A DNA stretch of 64,000 bases from the NCBI RefSeq assembly GCF_042648365.1, contig NZ_JBHRXI010000010.1, positions 62,001 to 126,000 of the forward strand, written 5' to 3'. The stretch comes from Lutimaribacter_A marinistellae. Lineage in GTDB: Bacteria > Pseudomonadota > Alphaproteobacteria > Rhodobacterales > Rhodobacteraceae. The first letter of the stretch is position 1; each line of letters opens with the position of its first letter. Of this stretch, positions 25,786 through 35,282 are shown one piece after another. A program made the translations under genes and the position numbers. The notes beneath the pieces were generated by a model. The model searched no databases, was not told where the DNA came from, and worked only from the letters and a program-made list of their open reading frames with translations.

Positions 25786-27387
25786 TCAGGAGGCACGGAT
25801 CATCCGGGCGGCCTTTTCCGCGATCATGATGGTGGGCGAGGCCGTGTTGCCTGACACGATCTTGGGCATGATCGACGCATCGGCGATCCGCAGCCCTTCC
25901 AGCCCGTGCACCCGCAACTGCGGATCTGTCACGGCCATCGGATCGGTGCCCATCTTGCAGGTTCCAACGGGGTGAAAAATCGTCGTGGCGATGTCACCCG
26001 CCGCGCTCAACAGGTCGTCTTCGGTTTCCACCTGCGGCCCCGGCAGCCGTTCGCGCGGGGCAAAGGGTGCAAGCGCGCTTGCCGTCATCAATTTGCGCGC
26101 CTGCTTGATCGACGCAACCGCCACCTGTTTGTCACGGTTGGCGGAAAGATAGTTCAGCTGGATATCCGGCTGGGGGTCCGGATCGGCCGAGCTGATGTGG
26201 CAGTGGCCCACGCTTTCCGGCCGCAGGTTGCAGACCGAAACGGTGATGGCGGGAAAGTCGTGCAGCGGCTCGCCCAGCTTGTCGCAGGACAGCGGCTGTA
26301 CGTGGTACTCCAGATCCGGGGTTTCCAGTGCAGGGTCGGATTTCGTGAATATCCCGAATTGGCTGGGCGCCATCGCCAGCGGGCCGGATTGCGTCGTGGC
26401 GTAGCGCAGCGCCATCGAGATCCGCCCGGTCAGCGAGTTGGACATCTCGTTCAGGGTCCGGGTGTTCGACACCTCGAACACGGTGCGGATCTGCAGGTGA
26501 TCCTGCAGGTTCTCGCCCACGCCGGGCAGCTCGTGCACCGGATTGATACCGAGGGCGGAGAGCCGGTCGGGCTGCCCGATGCCCGACAGCTCCAGCAGCT
26601 TGGGCGAGTTGATGCTGCCCGCCGCGAGGATGACCTCACGCGATGCGTATACTTTCATGGGCTGGCCGTTATGGCGAAAGGCCACGCCCGTGACGCGCTT
26701 TCCATCAAGGATGAGCCGGTCTGTCATGGCACCGGTCAGCACCCGCAGGTTGGGCCGCTTCATGGCCGGGCGGAGGAAAGCCTTGGTGGTATTCCAGCGC
26801 AGCCCGCCCTTCTGGTTGACCTCGAAGAAGCCCGAGCCCTCGTTGGTTCCAGCGTTGAAATCCCCGGTTGGCGGCCAGCCCATCTCGGCAGCGGCCTGTT
26901 GCACGGCATCAAGGATATCCCATTTCAGGCGCTGTGTGGTGACCTTCCATTCGCCCCCGGCCCCGTGCAGATCGGTTTCGCCCGCGTGGTGATCCTCTGA
27001 CTGCATGAAGATCGGCAGGACATCATCCCAGCCCCAGCCAGGATTGCCCATCTGGCGCCAACCGTCGTAATCCGCCGCCTGCCCGCGCATGTAGATCATG
27101 CCGTTGATCGATGTGCAGCCGCCCAGTACCTTGCCACGCGGATAGACCAGAGCACGCCCGTTCAAGCCCGGCTCTTCGGCGGTTTTCATCATCCAGTCGG
27201 TGCGTGGGTTGCCGATGCAGAACAGATAGCCGACGGGAATATGCACCCAGTGATAGCGATCGTTTCCGCCTGCTTCGAGCAGCAACACGCGCGCGGTGGG
27301 GTCTGCGCTCAGCCTGTTGGCCAGCACGCAGCCCGCCGTACCGCCGCCGATGATGATGTAGTCATATGTACCGTCGAGCTCATTCAT
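25786..27387 (-). CDS. GMC-family FAD oxidoreductase (choline/alcohol dehydrogenase-like)
   Basis: 533 residues. The N-terminal ADP-binding motif is GGGTAGCVLANRLS. GMC signatures are readable (GGCTSINGMIYMRGQ, and ILAAGSINSPKLLELSGIG in two parts). The catalytic His lies in FHPVGTCKMG, with the Asn of SGNTASPTIMI near the C-terminus. It oxidises an alcohol to an aldehyde with FAD. Many such genes are called betA, but the lack of betB/betI neighbours leaves the substrate open; AlkJ-type alcohol dehydrogenases are equally possible. ATG 27387 was preferred over GTG 27390. Confidence 0.9.
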   Translation of the reverse strand: MNELDGTYDYIIIGGGTAGCVLANRLSADPTARVLLLEAGGNDRYHWVHIPVGYLFCIGNPRTDWMMKTAEEPGLNGRALVYPRGKVLGGCTSINGMIYMRGQAADYDGWRQMGNPGWGWDDVLPIFMQSEDHHAGETDLHGAGGEWKVTTQRLKWDILDAVQQAAAEMGWPPTGDFNAGTNEGSGFFEVNQKGGLRWNTTKAFLRPAMKRPNLRVLTGAMTDRLILDGKRVTGVAFRHNGQPMKVYASREVILAAGSINSPKLLELSGIGQPDRLSALGINPVHELPGVGENLQDHLQIRTVFEVSNTRTLNEMSNSLTGRISMALRYATTQSGPLAMAPSQFGIFTKSDPALETPDLEYHVQPLSCDKLGEPLHDFPAITVSVCNLRPESVGHCHISSADPDPQPDIQLNYLSANRDKQVAVASIKQARKLMTASALAPFAPRERLPGPQVETEDDLLSAAGDIATTIFHPVGTCKMGTDPMAVTDPQLRVHGLEGLRIADASIMPKIVSGNTASPTIMIAEKAARMIRAS

Positions 27388-27445
27388 CACGCGCCTCCCT
27401 TGCGGGGGGCAAGGTTGTTCATCGCGGGGCGGGATGCAAGCCCGC

Positions 27446-28015
27446 TTACCGCAATGCGCGGCGGCGGCGGAGGGGCTCGGATTCGACGGCCTCGCGCTGG
27501 ACGTATTTCAGGTGTCCGATCGCCGCGCGGAACGCATCATGCTCCGGCCTGCGTTCAAGGAAATCCATGATCCTGAGCAGGTTGATCGGCTGTCGAACAA
27601 CCAAGGCCTTGATCCGGTCCACCGCCTCATCGGTGGGGTATGCGTCGATGAACTGGCAGGCGGTCTGCGTCGGTGTCAGGATGTACCAGTCTTCGGCCCT
27701 GCGCGGTGTGTAGCGGGCGATATCGAAGGGTGAGGCCCCGAGCGCGTGCCATTTGGGCATGATCGCGCGGGCGCCCGTCTCGGCCTGTTCCAGCACCGTG
27801 CCCGAAACCTGTCGGAAACCGAAGCGGCCAAGCCGTTCAACGGCGTGGCGGCGCATCGGCCCTGAAAGCATGTCGGCATCGGCCCGGTCAAAACGCAGAT
27901 CGTCGAAGACAGAGAACAGACGCAGGGCGCTGTCGGCGACAAGGAAATAGGGGCCAAAGTCGGTATCGCTTGCCAGGGTATGCGGGGTTGCGGGATCGGA
28001 TGCTGCCCGTGCCAT
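27446..28015 (-). CDS. Conserved hypothetical protein (189 residues)
   Basis: No domain is recognised. The sequence is soluble and helical, with FGPYFLVADSALRLFSVFDD near the N-terminus (two parts) and a strand-rich middle (RFGFRQVSGTVLEQAETGARAIMP). A Trp-Tyr motif (EDWYILTPTQTACQF) and a basic tail (RRRRALR) follow. It has the same GC and codon style as the neighbouring core genes, so it is probably native. It is 58 bases behind the GMC oxidoreductase start and may be upstream of it in one transcript. Confidence 0.6.
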   Translation of the reverse strand: MARAASDPATPHTLASDTDFGPYFLVADSALRLFSVFDDLRFDRADADMLSGPMRRHAVERLGRFGFRQVSGTVLEQAETGARAIMPKWHALGASPFDIARYTPRRAEDWYILTPTQTACQFIDAYPTDEAVDRIKALVVRQPINLLRIMDFLERRPEHDAFRAAIGHLKYVQREAVESEPLRRRRALR

Positions 28016-28077
28016 ATGTGGATTGCCTCATTCTCGGCGGGGTCATCCCGCTGGTCCACACATGGCGCGATGACGGG

Positions 28078-28599
28078 TCAAGTCGAGCCGGGTGGTCCCT
28101 CGACCGGTTGCAGAAGGTGCCGCCGCACGTTTTCGCGGCCCAGACGCCGAAGCGTCCGCGCCGCCAGCGCATAGACGACAAGAAGGAACGCCAGCCATAA
28201 CTGCACCACCAGAAAGAGCGGCAGGTCAAAAGCCGCAAGTTCCGCCTTGGCGCGAAACAGAAATCCCCGGCTGTCCGTCGCCGCCGAGATCAGCCGCTCC
28301 GCAATATGCAGCACTGTTGCGATCACGTAGTAGAGCCCCGCGGCCGAGAGGCTGGCCGTCAGCAATGGGCGCCGGTCGAGCTGGGCCATCAGGGGTATCT
28401 TGTCGGCCAAAAGAAAGGTCTTGCCGATCAGGAGCGCACCAATCGTGGCCGAGACCTGCGATACGGTGCTTGGCACGTGATCGTCCGACAGGATTCCGAC
28501 GGTCAGAACCAGGATGTTGAGAGAACCGAGAAAAAAGAGCGTGGGCGGCAGCATCTCTCGCAATTCCCGGGCGAGCACCTTGCCAATCTTTCCGGCCAT
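28078..28599 (-). CDS. Small integral membrane protein of unknown function
   Basis: 173 residues. Four hydrophobic stretches: LPPTLFFLGSLNILVLTVGIL, a shorter ATIGALLIGKTFLLA, LSAAGLYYVIATVLHIAERL and DLPLFLVVQLWLAFLLVVYALA (each read as pieces). A basic C-terminal tail (RRLGRENVRRHLL) should stay in the cytoplasm. ATG 28599 has AAAGGGA eight bases ahead; an in-frame ATG at 28623 is an alternative. No family recognised with confidence. Confidence 0.6.
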   Translation of the reverse strand: MAGKIGKVLARELREMLPPTLFFLGSLNILVLTVGILSDDHVPSTVSQVSATIGALLIGKTFLLADKIPLMAQLDRRPLLTASLSAAGLYYVIATVLHIAERLISAATDSRGFLFRAKAELAAFDLPLFLVVQLWLAFLLVVYALAARTLRRLGRENVRRHLLQPVEGPPGST

Positions 28600-28666
28600 C
28601 ACGTTCCCTTTCTCGTCCGACATGGCGCCGGGCCGCGGACAATCTGCGCCGTTCGCGAATCTTGGG

Positions 28667-30064
28667 CTAGCCCCAATCGCCGTGGCTGGTTCCCGCGCGG
28701 TCTGTGCGTTCGAAACCGTGGCGGCCGAACGCATCTCTTTGTGCCTGGATCAGGTTGGCGGTGCCCTGCCCGCGCCGAATGCTGTCATACCACGACAGGG
28801 CACCCGAAAGCGCCGGAACCGGCAGGCCGGTCATCGCCGCGCTGGCGACGGTTCGCCGCAGGGAAGGCAAGGCGGGACCGATCAGCCCGGCCGCCGACGG
28901 GGCAAGCCAGCCGGGTCGCGCAGGCGTTTCGGCAAACAGCCCGACCAGATCATTCATTAAATCGGACCGGATGATGCAGCCCGCCCGCCAGATCGCCGCG
29001 ACGCGTGAGAGATCGAGGGACCACCCATGCTCGGTCGAGGCCGCGCGCAGGATCTCGAACCCTTGCAGATGGGCCAGCAGCCGCCCGGCATAGAGCGCCC
29101 GGGCCAGGGTCGCCGGGTCAGGCAGCTCGGTTGCGGTAGTCTGGGCGGGCAGCTGCGCCTCGGCCGCAAGGCGGAGAGGCTTGAGCGCCGACCATGAGCG
29201 CGCACCGACGGCGGCCTCGATCGCCGGGGCAGACTGCCCGAGTTTGAGAGCTTCGATCAGTGTCCAGCGGCCGGTACCCTTCTGGCCCGCCTGGTCGCGG
29301 ATCATATCCACCAATGGCCGGCCCGAGGCAGGATCGGAGACGGACAGGACACGGGCGGTGGTCTCGACCAGGAAAGAGGCAAGCGGGCCGTCGTTCCAAC
29401 GCGCGAAAAGCGCGCCGATCTCGGGCGCGTCCCACCCCTCGCCATCACGCAGCAGACCATAGATCTCGGCGATCATCTGCATGTCGGCATATTCGATGCC
29501 GTTATGGACAGTCTTTACGAAATGGCCAGCGCCGCCAGGGCCAAGATGGGCCACGCACGGGTCCCCTTGGAACCGGGCCGCAATGGGTTCGAGCAGTGGG
29601 CGCAGGGTTGTCCAGCCCGCCTCGTCGCCTCCCAGCATCATGGAAGGGCCATGCCGGGCGCCCTCTTCGCCGCCCGAGACGCCAAGGCCCATGTGGTGCA
29701 GACCCACGGCTGCCATCGCCTCGGTCCGGCGCGTTGTATCCATATGGTCGGAATTGCCGGCATCGACCACGAGGTCGCCGCGTTCGAGCAGGGGGCGAAA
29801 CTGGGCGATGGTGTCTTCGACCGGGGGGCCCGCGGGGATCATCAACAACACCACGCGCGGTCGGGTCAGGCGTGCCACAAACGCACGCGGGTCGTCGGCA
29901 GGCCGAAGGTTTCCGGCCAACGCCCCTGCCCTGTCAAGGAACGGCGCGATCCACTCGACCTCGCGATTTGCAACGGCGGTCGCGATACCCTTTTCCGCAA
30001 GGTTCAACGCCAGCGCACTGCCCATCGTGCCCAGCCCGTAAATGCCGATCCGCGCTTCGTCCAT
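28667..30064 (-). CDS. gnd: 6-phosphogluconate dehydrogenase, decarboxylating
   Basis: 465 residues. It converts 6-phosphogluconate to ribulose 5-phosphate with NADP in the pentose phosphate pathway. The N-terminal nucleotide-binding motif is GLGTMGSALALNLAEKG. The substrate-site signature is HFVKTVHNGIEYADMQMIAE, with the catalytic Lys and the Asn-Gly-Ile-Glu-Tyr. The C-terminal helix region includes GTGRWTLIEA. The start at ATG 30064 fits the conserved N-terminus DEARIGIYG; longer open frames upstream are ignored. It is divergent from the Nudix gene. Confidence 0.93.
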   Translation of the reverse strand: MDEARIGIYGLGTMGSALALNLAEKGIATAVANREVEWIAPFLDRAGALAGNLRPADDPRAFVARLTRPRVVLLMIPAGPPVEDTIAQFRPLLERGDLVVDAGNSDHMDTTRRTEAMAAVGLHHMGLGVSGGEEGARHGPSMMLGGDEAGWTTLRPLLEPIAARFQGDPCVAHLGPGGAGHFVKTVHNGIEYADMQMIAEIYGLLRDGEGWDAPEIGALFARWNDGPLASFLVETTARVLSVSDPASGRPLVDMIRDQAGQKGTGRWTLIEALKLGQSAPAIEAAVGARSWSALKPLRLAAEAQLPAQTTATELPDPATLARALYAGRLLAHLQGFEILRAASTEHGWSLDLSRVAAIWRAGCIIRSDLMNDLVGLFAETPARPGWLAPSAAGLIGPALPSLRRTVASAAMTGLPVPALSGALSWYDSIRRGQGTANLIQAQRDAFGRHGFERTDRAGTSHGDWG

Positions 30065-30254
30065 TTGCGTGATGCGCCCTTCTCTCTGCCGATTTCCGCG
30101 ACAGAATGACCCGCACGCCGGGCAGGCGCAACCGAATGGCCACTGGCGCGTTAATCTCGGAAAGAGACTGGTAGACGAGATTGGAATCAGGCGATACGTG
30201 TTTTCAAGGAGTTCCGCGGGTCCCTTGGCATCGGCGGGAAGGGACGAGTTTGTT

Positions 30255-30713
30255 ATGAGGGCATTTCTAGAAACATTCTGGCAGGAGATTCTCCGGCCCC
30301 TTTTCCTGCGCCCCAAGCGTGTGCAGGTTGCCGCGCTGTGCCTGCGGCAGGGCGATGACGGTGTCGAGGTGCTGATGATCACGAGCCGGGGCACCGGGCG
30401 CTGGATCCTTCCCAAGGGTTGGCCGATCAACGGGCTCGACGGGGCCGAGGCCGCCGCGCGCGAAGCCTGGGAAGAGGCAGGCGTTCTGGTGCGCCGCATC
30501 TGGCGGCGGCCCGTCGGATCATATTCCTACGACAAGATCCAGGAAGGCGGCGTGCCGGAGCCGGTGCACACCAATCTCTACAGGATCGACGTGGCGGGGC
30601 TGGCCGACCGGTTCCCCGAGCAAGGCCAACGCGAACGGCGCTGGATGCGCCCCGCCGAGGCGGCCGAGCTGGTAGACGAGGAAGAACTGGGCACGATCCT
30701 GCGCCGCTACTGA
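30255..30713 (+). CDS. Nudix hydrolase
   Basis: 152 residues. The Nudix box is readable from LPKGWPINGLDG through AAAREAWEEAGV, with the REAWEE core that binds Mg. The PKGWP lead and the late RRYW-like region are similar to the diphosphoinositol/diadenosine polyphosphate hydrolase branch, but the substrate is not decided by sequence. The start at ATG 30255 is preferred because upstream in-frame codons lack family character. It is followed by a structured repeat. Confidence 0.85.
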   Translation: MRAFLETFWQEILRPLFLRPKRVQVAALCLRQGDDGVEVLMITSRGTGRWILPKGWPINGLDGAEAAAREAWEEAGVLVRRIWRRPVGSYSYDKIQEGGVPEPVHTNLYRIDVAGLADRFPEQGQRERRWMRPAEAAELVDEEELGTILRRY

Positions 30714-30744
30714 GCTGGTGTCCGCGCGCCGAACCTCCCTTTAC

Positions 30745-30820
30745 CGCGCCGCAGGCGCGGCCCGGCCCAACTCCGAGGAGGGCGCCCGGAACGGGCGGCC
30801 CCGCAGGGGGCGGGAGCGCC
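30745..30820 (+). repeat. GGCCCAAC/GGGCGGGAG-type structured element
   Basis: The 5' hairpin CCGCGCC-GCA-GGCGCGG, then CCCGGCCCAAC, a CTCCGAGGAG hairpin, a GCCCG-GAA-CGGGC hairpin, a CCCC-GCA-GGGG hairpin, and GGGCGGGAGCGCC. It lies between two plus-strand genes (Nudix and phosphate transporter). Confidence 0.75.
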
Positions 30821-30910
30821 ACGGCCAAACTCTCGTGAAACGAGCAGATCTTGCAACCGGCGGGCCGCTGCGATAGCCGGAGCCATCGGTTCTGTTTCCC
30901 TGGTACGATC

Positions 30911-32356
30911 ATGCCCCGGTCCAACAATGGCGGCAGCTGGCTTCCGCTGGATCGGGAGCTGGGCCGCATTTCTCGCATCGAACTCGCCGCGGCCTACACC
31001 GCGCGTCCGCTGGTGGCCTTTGGGCTGGCGCTGGCCTTTCTCGTGTTCGCGGCCGTCCAGGGCGCAGCCTTTGTCGGAGGGACGCCGGGCAGTTTCGCCA
31101 TCGTCGCGGCAACGGTCGTCAGCGCCTACATGGCGCTCAATATCGGGGCGAACGATGCGGCCAACAACATGGGTCCCGCCGTGGGCGCGCGGGCAATCAC
31201 CATGGCGGGTGCCATTGCGCTGGCCGCCTGTGCCGAGGCGGCTGGCGCGTTACTGGCCGGGGATGCCGTGATCTCGACAGTCTCGGTGCAGATCATCGAT
31301 CCGCGGGACGTCGGGGATGCGGATACGCTGATGCGCGCGATGCTGTCGGCGCTTCTCGGGGCGGCGATCTTCGTCAACATCGCGACCTTTGCAGGCGCGC
31401 CGGTTTCGACCACCCATTCGGTCGTCGGCGGCATACTTGGGGCCGGTGTCATGGCCGCCGGTGTCGATGCCGTGAACTGGCACGTCATGGGACAGATCAC
31501 GATTAGCTGGGTCCTGTCTCCGCTGGTGGGTGGCGTAATTGCCGCGCTCGTGCTTGCGCTGATCCGCAACCGGATCTCGTACCGCGAGGACGTACTTGGC
31601 GCCGCCGTGACCTGGGTTCCGGTCTTCGTGGGCGTCCTCGGCGGCGGGTTCGCAGCGGTCATCGGTATCAAGGGGCTGGGCAGGATCCCGGGTCTGCCGC
31701 TGGAGCAGTCGCTGTTCCTCGGCGTCGCTGCGGGCAGCGTTCTGTGGGCAATCCTGGTGCCCGTCATCCGCAGGAGCGCTGCAGGATTGGAGAACCGCAT
31801 GCGGTCGGTCAAGGCGTTGTTCGCCCTGCCGCTGGTCATCGCGGCGACGCTGATGAGTTTCGCCCATGGCGCGAATGACGTGGCCAACGCGGTTGGACCT
31901 TTGACCGCGATCGTCGCCACCAGCGAGAGCGGCGGGTTCGGCAACTCTCTGCTCGTTCCCAGCTGGACGCTCATCATCGGGGCGCTCGGGCTTGCGGCGG
32001 GATTGTTCCTGTTCGGGCCACGGCTGATCCGGCGGGTTGGCGGCCAGATCACCAAGCTCAACCCGATCCGGTCATTTTGCGTGGCCACCTCGGCGGCGAT
32101 TACCGTCATCCTCGCCAGCGCGCTCGGCCTGCCGGTCAGCTCGACCCACGTGGCGGTGGGCGGCGTTTTCGGCATCGGTTTCTATCGCGAATGGCTGGCC
32201 GGACGCGACAGTGACCCGATGCGCATGGCCCGCGAAGAGCGGCAGCGGCGCAAGCTGGTGCGGCGCTCGCATTTCCTGACGATCATCGCGGCCTGGATGG
32301 TGACGGTGCCAAGCGCAGCCGCGATCTCGGGGCTGATCTTTGCCGTCCTGCGCTAG
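30911..32356 (+). CDS. Inorganic phosphate transporter, PiT family
   Basis: 481 residues, about 10-12 membrane helices. The two inverted repeats carry the PiT signatures GANDAANNMGPAVG (near residue 80) and AHGANDVANAVGPL (near 320). A VSTTHSVVGGI / VSSTHVAVGGV pair also reflects the internal repeat. It imports phosphate (with a metal ion) by proton or sodium symport. The N-terminus has a non-membrane stretch of 30 residues. The start ATG 30911 is the first plausible one. It stands alone behind a structured repeat. Confidence 0.94.
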   Translation: MPRSNNGGSWLPLDRELGRISRIELAAAYTARPLVAFGLALAFLVFAAVQGAAFVGGTPGSFAIVAATVVSAYMALNIGANDAANNMGPAVGARAITMAGAIALAACAEAAGALLAGDAVISTVSVQIIDPRDVGDADTLMRAMLSALLGAAIFVNIATFAGAPVSTTHSVVGGILGAGVMAAGVDAVNWHVMGQITISWVLSPLVGGVIAALVLALIRNRISYREDVLGAAVTWVPVFVGVLGGGFAAVIGIKGLGRIPGLPLEQSLFLGVAAGSVLWAILVPVIRRSAAGLENRMRSVKALFALPLVIAATLMSFAHGANDVANAVGPLTAIVATSESGGFGNSLLVPSWTLIIGALGLAAGLFLFGPRLIRRVGGQITKLNPIRSFCVATSAAITVILASALGLPVSSTHVAVGGVFGIGFYREWLAGRDSDPMRMAREERQRRKLVRRSHFLTIIAAWMVTVPSAAAISGLIFAVLR

Positions 32357-33345
32357 GGTCTGACCTGTGCCGGGGTCAGCGGCGCGTGAGGCGGCCCCTT
32401 AGCAGTTGCCTCGATTATCAATGCACGAACGCGGGCACAGATCGGCGTGGCAATTCCCCTGTTTTCCGCCCGACGCAGGATCTCTCCCTGGAGGCTGTCG
32501 ATCTCGGTCGGTCGGCCCGCGTCGAGGTCGTGCGCCATCGACGCGCGCGCCGCCGGGTCGATGGTTAGCATGCGGGCGGCGATGCGGGTGAAAAGCGGCG
32601 TCGGCAGGCGGAGGATATGCGGCGTCATCGTCGCGGGCAGCGGCGTCGTCGAGGCTGGCGCAATCCCATCAACGCGCAACACGGCAAGCGCTTCGGCCAT
32701 CTGGTCGGCCATCAGGCGTCGCCAGTCGCGGTCGCGCAGCATTTCGGTCAGCGTCAGGCCCGAAAGCGCATTGAGCCCATTGCCGAGATTGATCAGCAGC
32801 TTGCCCCACTGCACCGCCTCGATCCGGTCGCTTTCGGCAACAGGCAGATCAGGGACCGATAGCATGTCTGCCAGCGCGCCGGGACCGGAGGCGATGACGA
32901 TATCGCCCGAAGTCGCGCGGTGGTAGGCGGCAGGCCCCTTGGGCACGACGTTGAACGGCACCATTCCGGCGCGGATGTCGCGCCCGGACAGCAGGTCGCG
33001 CAGTGTGCGCGCCGCCTCCATCCCGTTCTGCCACGAGATCACGGGGGCCTCGGGCGCAGCGTGCTCCGCGATTGCGCGCGCCATTTCGGCGGTCGCAGTG
33101 TCCTTGACCGTGACGATCACGATCTCTGCCCCGCTCAACGCCTCGGGATCGGTGGCGAGTGTCAGCGACGCGGCTGGTACGTACTGGGAAAGGCCCGAGA
33201 AATCGGTGACGGTCAAGCCATCCGCAGCAATCGGGTCGAGCACGCGAGCCCGCCCCAGCAGTGTCACGGATTGACCGCCGGCTGCCAATAATGCACCGGT
33301 GAAACAGCCGATGCTGCCGGCACCTGCGATGGCGATGCGGGTCAT
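32353..33345 (-). CDS. 2-dehydropantoate 2-reductase-like enzyme (PanE family)
   Basis: 330 residues. N-terminal GAGSIGCFTGALL Rossmann motif. The catalytic region includes Lys in WGKLLINLGNGLNAL and a C-terminal helical domain. The family reduces 2-dehydropantoate to pantoate with NADPH, but some members reduce other 2-keto acids. The gene overlaps the stop of tctA by ATGA, so it belongs to the TctCBA transporter operon and probably acts on the imported compound. It ends tail-to-tail with the phosphate transporter gene. Confidence 0.8.
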   Translation of the reverse strand: MTRIAIAGAGSIGCFTGALLAAGGQSVTLLGRARVLDPIAADGLTVTDFSGLSQYVPAASLTLATDPEALSGAEIVIVTVKDTATAEMARAIAEHAAPEAPVISWQNGMEAARTLRDLLSGRDIRAGMVPFNVVPKGPAAYHRATSGDIVIASGPGALADMLSVPDLPVAESDRIEAVQWGKLLINLGNGLNALSGLTLTEMLRDRDWRRLMADQMAEALAVLRVDGIAPASTTPLPATMTPHILRLPTPLFTRIAARMLTIDPAARASMAHDLDAGRPTEIDSLQGEILRRAENRGIATPICARVRALIIEATAKGPPHAPLTPAQVRP

Positions 33346-34850
33346 GCGACCTCCTCGCGGGTGGGGACGTTGCGCTTGCGCGCGAGCATTACGGCCGCCG
33401 CGGGGGCAGCCAGCATGAGCGCCAGGCCGAACGGGTAGTTGAGCAGCGCCAGCGGGTCGCCGTTGAGCAATGCAAGCGTCTGCGACAGGGATATCTCGAG
33501 CCTCGGCCCCAGAAAGAAGGCGATGATGAACACGACCACCGAAAAGCCGAAGGACGTCATGACGAAGGCGAGGATGGCAAAGCCGAGCATCAGCCCGATT
33601 CCGAAGATCCCGCCCGAAGCCAGCGAGACTCCAACGAAACACATCAGCAGCGCGGCGGTGAACACGAAGCTCTGCGGCGCGCTGACAACGAGCGTCCATA
33701 GCCGAAGCCCGAGCTGCCCGACGATCAGGTTCAACAGGTTGGCAAGGATCATCGCGCCGAACAGGCCATAGATCAGCCTGCCCTGCTGTTCGAACAGGAA
33801 CGGGCCGGGCTGCACCCCGTGAATCATGAAGGCCGAGATGATGAGCGCCGCCGAAACACTGCCGGGAATGCCAAGCGTCAGAAGCGGGATCATGTTTGCG
33901 CCCATGACCGAGGAATTGGCGCTTTCCGCGGCGGCGATACCGTGCAGGTTGCCCTTGCCGAAACTGTCCGGTTCGCCAGAGGCCTGCCTGGTCGAGGCAT
34001 AGGACATGAAGGCCGCCGCGGTCGACCCAATCCCCGGCAGTGCCCCCATGATCGTGCCGATCACTGCGCCCCGAAGCATGGTGAAGCGGCATCCCCAGTA
34101 TTCCGTCCATGAAACACGGCGGTCCGCCGGGTCGCCTTTCCAGTTCATGCGGATCGCGGGTACGGTTCCCTGCCGCTGCGCAAGGCGGGCCAGAAGTTCG
34201 GAGATGGCCAGCATGCCGATTGCGACAGCTGGCAGCGGCAAGCCGTCATAGACTTCGAACCGGCCAAAGATGAATCGCGGCGTCGCATGTTCGGGATCGG
34301 TACCCACCATCGCCGCCAGCAGGCCCAGCGCTGCGGCAATCAGGCCCTTCGCGACGGAGCGCCCCATCAACCCCGCGATGACGGCAAAGGCCAGCATCAT
34401 GAGCCCCAGAACCTCGACCGGCCCCATGCGCAGGGCAAAGATCGCCAGCGGGGCCGAGACGGTTATCAGCACGATGTCGGAAAATGTATCCCCCGTGACC
34501 GATGAAAAAAGCGCCATCTTGGTCGCCTTCAGCGGCTTCCCCTGCTTCGCCAGCGGATAGCCATCGAGCGCGGTCGCCGCGGCATCCGGCGTTCCGGGCG
34601 TGTTCAGAAGCACGGCCGGAATCGCACCGCCAACCAGCCCGCCCTTGTTGACGCCGACGAGAAAGCCGATCCCGGCAAGCGGATCGAGCCCGAAGGTGAA
34701 AGGGATCGCTATCGCCATCGCCATGACCGGTCCGATCCCCGGCACCGCGCCGACGAACTGTCCCAGTACGACGCCCGCCAGGACGAAAAGCAGCGTGACG
34801 GGGCTGAATGCATCGCCAAGACCGGCAAGTATGATCTCCATCTCCGGCAT
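33342..34850 (-). CDS. tctA: Tripartite tricarboxylate transporter, large permease TctA
   Basis: 502 residues, about 12 membrane helices. TctA-family marks include GAVPGIGPVMAMAIAIPFTFGLDP (in two parts), GALPGIGSTAAAFMSY, ANSSVMGANMIPLLTLGIPGS and a later hydrophobic region with AVMLARKRN. It forms the secondary transport channel for a carboxylate delivered by TctC. It is the third gene of a tightly packed operon, starting one base after the tctB stop and overlapping panE-like by four bases. Confidence 0.94.
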   Translation of the reverse strand: MPEMEIILAGLGDAFSPVTLLFVLAGVVLGQFVGAVPGIGPVMAMAIAIPFTFGLDPLAGIGFLVGVNKGGLVGGAIPAVLLNTPGTPDAAATALDGYPLAKQGKPLKATKMALFSSVTGDTFSDIVLITVSAPLAIFALRMGPVEVLGLMMLAFAVIAGLMGRSVAKGLIAAALGLLAAMVGTDPEHATPRFIFGRFEVYDGLPLPAVAIGMLAISELLARLAQRQGTVPAIRMNWKGDPADRRVSWTEYWGCRFTMLRGAVIGTIMGALPGIGSTAAAFMSYASTRQASGEPDSFGKGNLHGIAAAESANSSVMGANMIPLLTLGIPGSVSAALIISAFMIHGVQPGPFLFEQQGRLIYGLFGAMILANLLNLIVGQLGLRLWTLVVSAPQSFVFTAALLMCFVGVSLASGGIFGIGLMLGFAILAFVMTSFGFSVVVFIIAFFLGPRLEISLSQTLALLNGDPLALLNYPFGLALMLAAPAAAVMLARKRNVPTREEVA

Positions 34851-34851
34851 C

Positions 34852-35280
34852 TCAGCCTGGGCCCGGCAAGGGACGCTCCAGAAGCACGGTCACCGTCCAC
34901 CAGATTGCAAGTGGCATCCCCGCCGCGCCAAGGACCAGCCAGAGAGGTCGCCGCTCGCCCGAGAGCGTCATGATCGCCAATGCCAGCCCCGGCGCGACCC
35001 ACAAAAACCCGAAGAGCGAAATCAGCCAGAGCCCGGCACCAAGCAGTCCTGCAAACAGCGACACGCGCAGCCACGGGACCGAAGAAGGCCGGATATCCTC
35101 GGCTGGCACCAGTAGCAGCCAGAGCCCGCACAGCGCGATTATCACGGCCAGCGCCCGAGGCAGGGTTCGCGGCCGCAACCAGCCATAGCCAACGGTTTCC
35201 ACCTGCCACGGGATGATTGCCACATAGAGCGCCACCCCGATCAGCAGGCAGACAAGGCCGGACCAGCGATCGGCCCGCAT
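34852..35280 (-). CDS. tctB: Tripartite tricarboxylate transporter, small permease TctB
   Basis: 142 residues with four membrane segments: WSGLVCLLIGVALYVAIIPW, ALAVIIALCGLWLLLV, LFAGLLGAGLWLISLFGFLW and PLWLVLGAAGMPLAIWWTVTVLL (each read as pieces). It has the size and position of TctB between tctC and tctA. GTG 35286 overlaps the tctC stop; ATG 35280 was taken. It is the small membrane partner of TctA. Confidence 0.88.
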   Translation of the reverse strand: MRADRWSGLVCLLIGVALYVAIIPWQVETVGYGWLRPRTLPRALAVIIALCGLWLLLVPAEDIRPSSVPWLRVSLFAGLLGAGLWLISLFGFLWVAPGLALAIMTLSGERRPLWLVLGAAGMPLAIWWTVTVLLERPLPGPG

Positions 35281-35282
35281 CT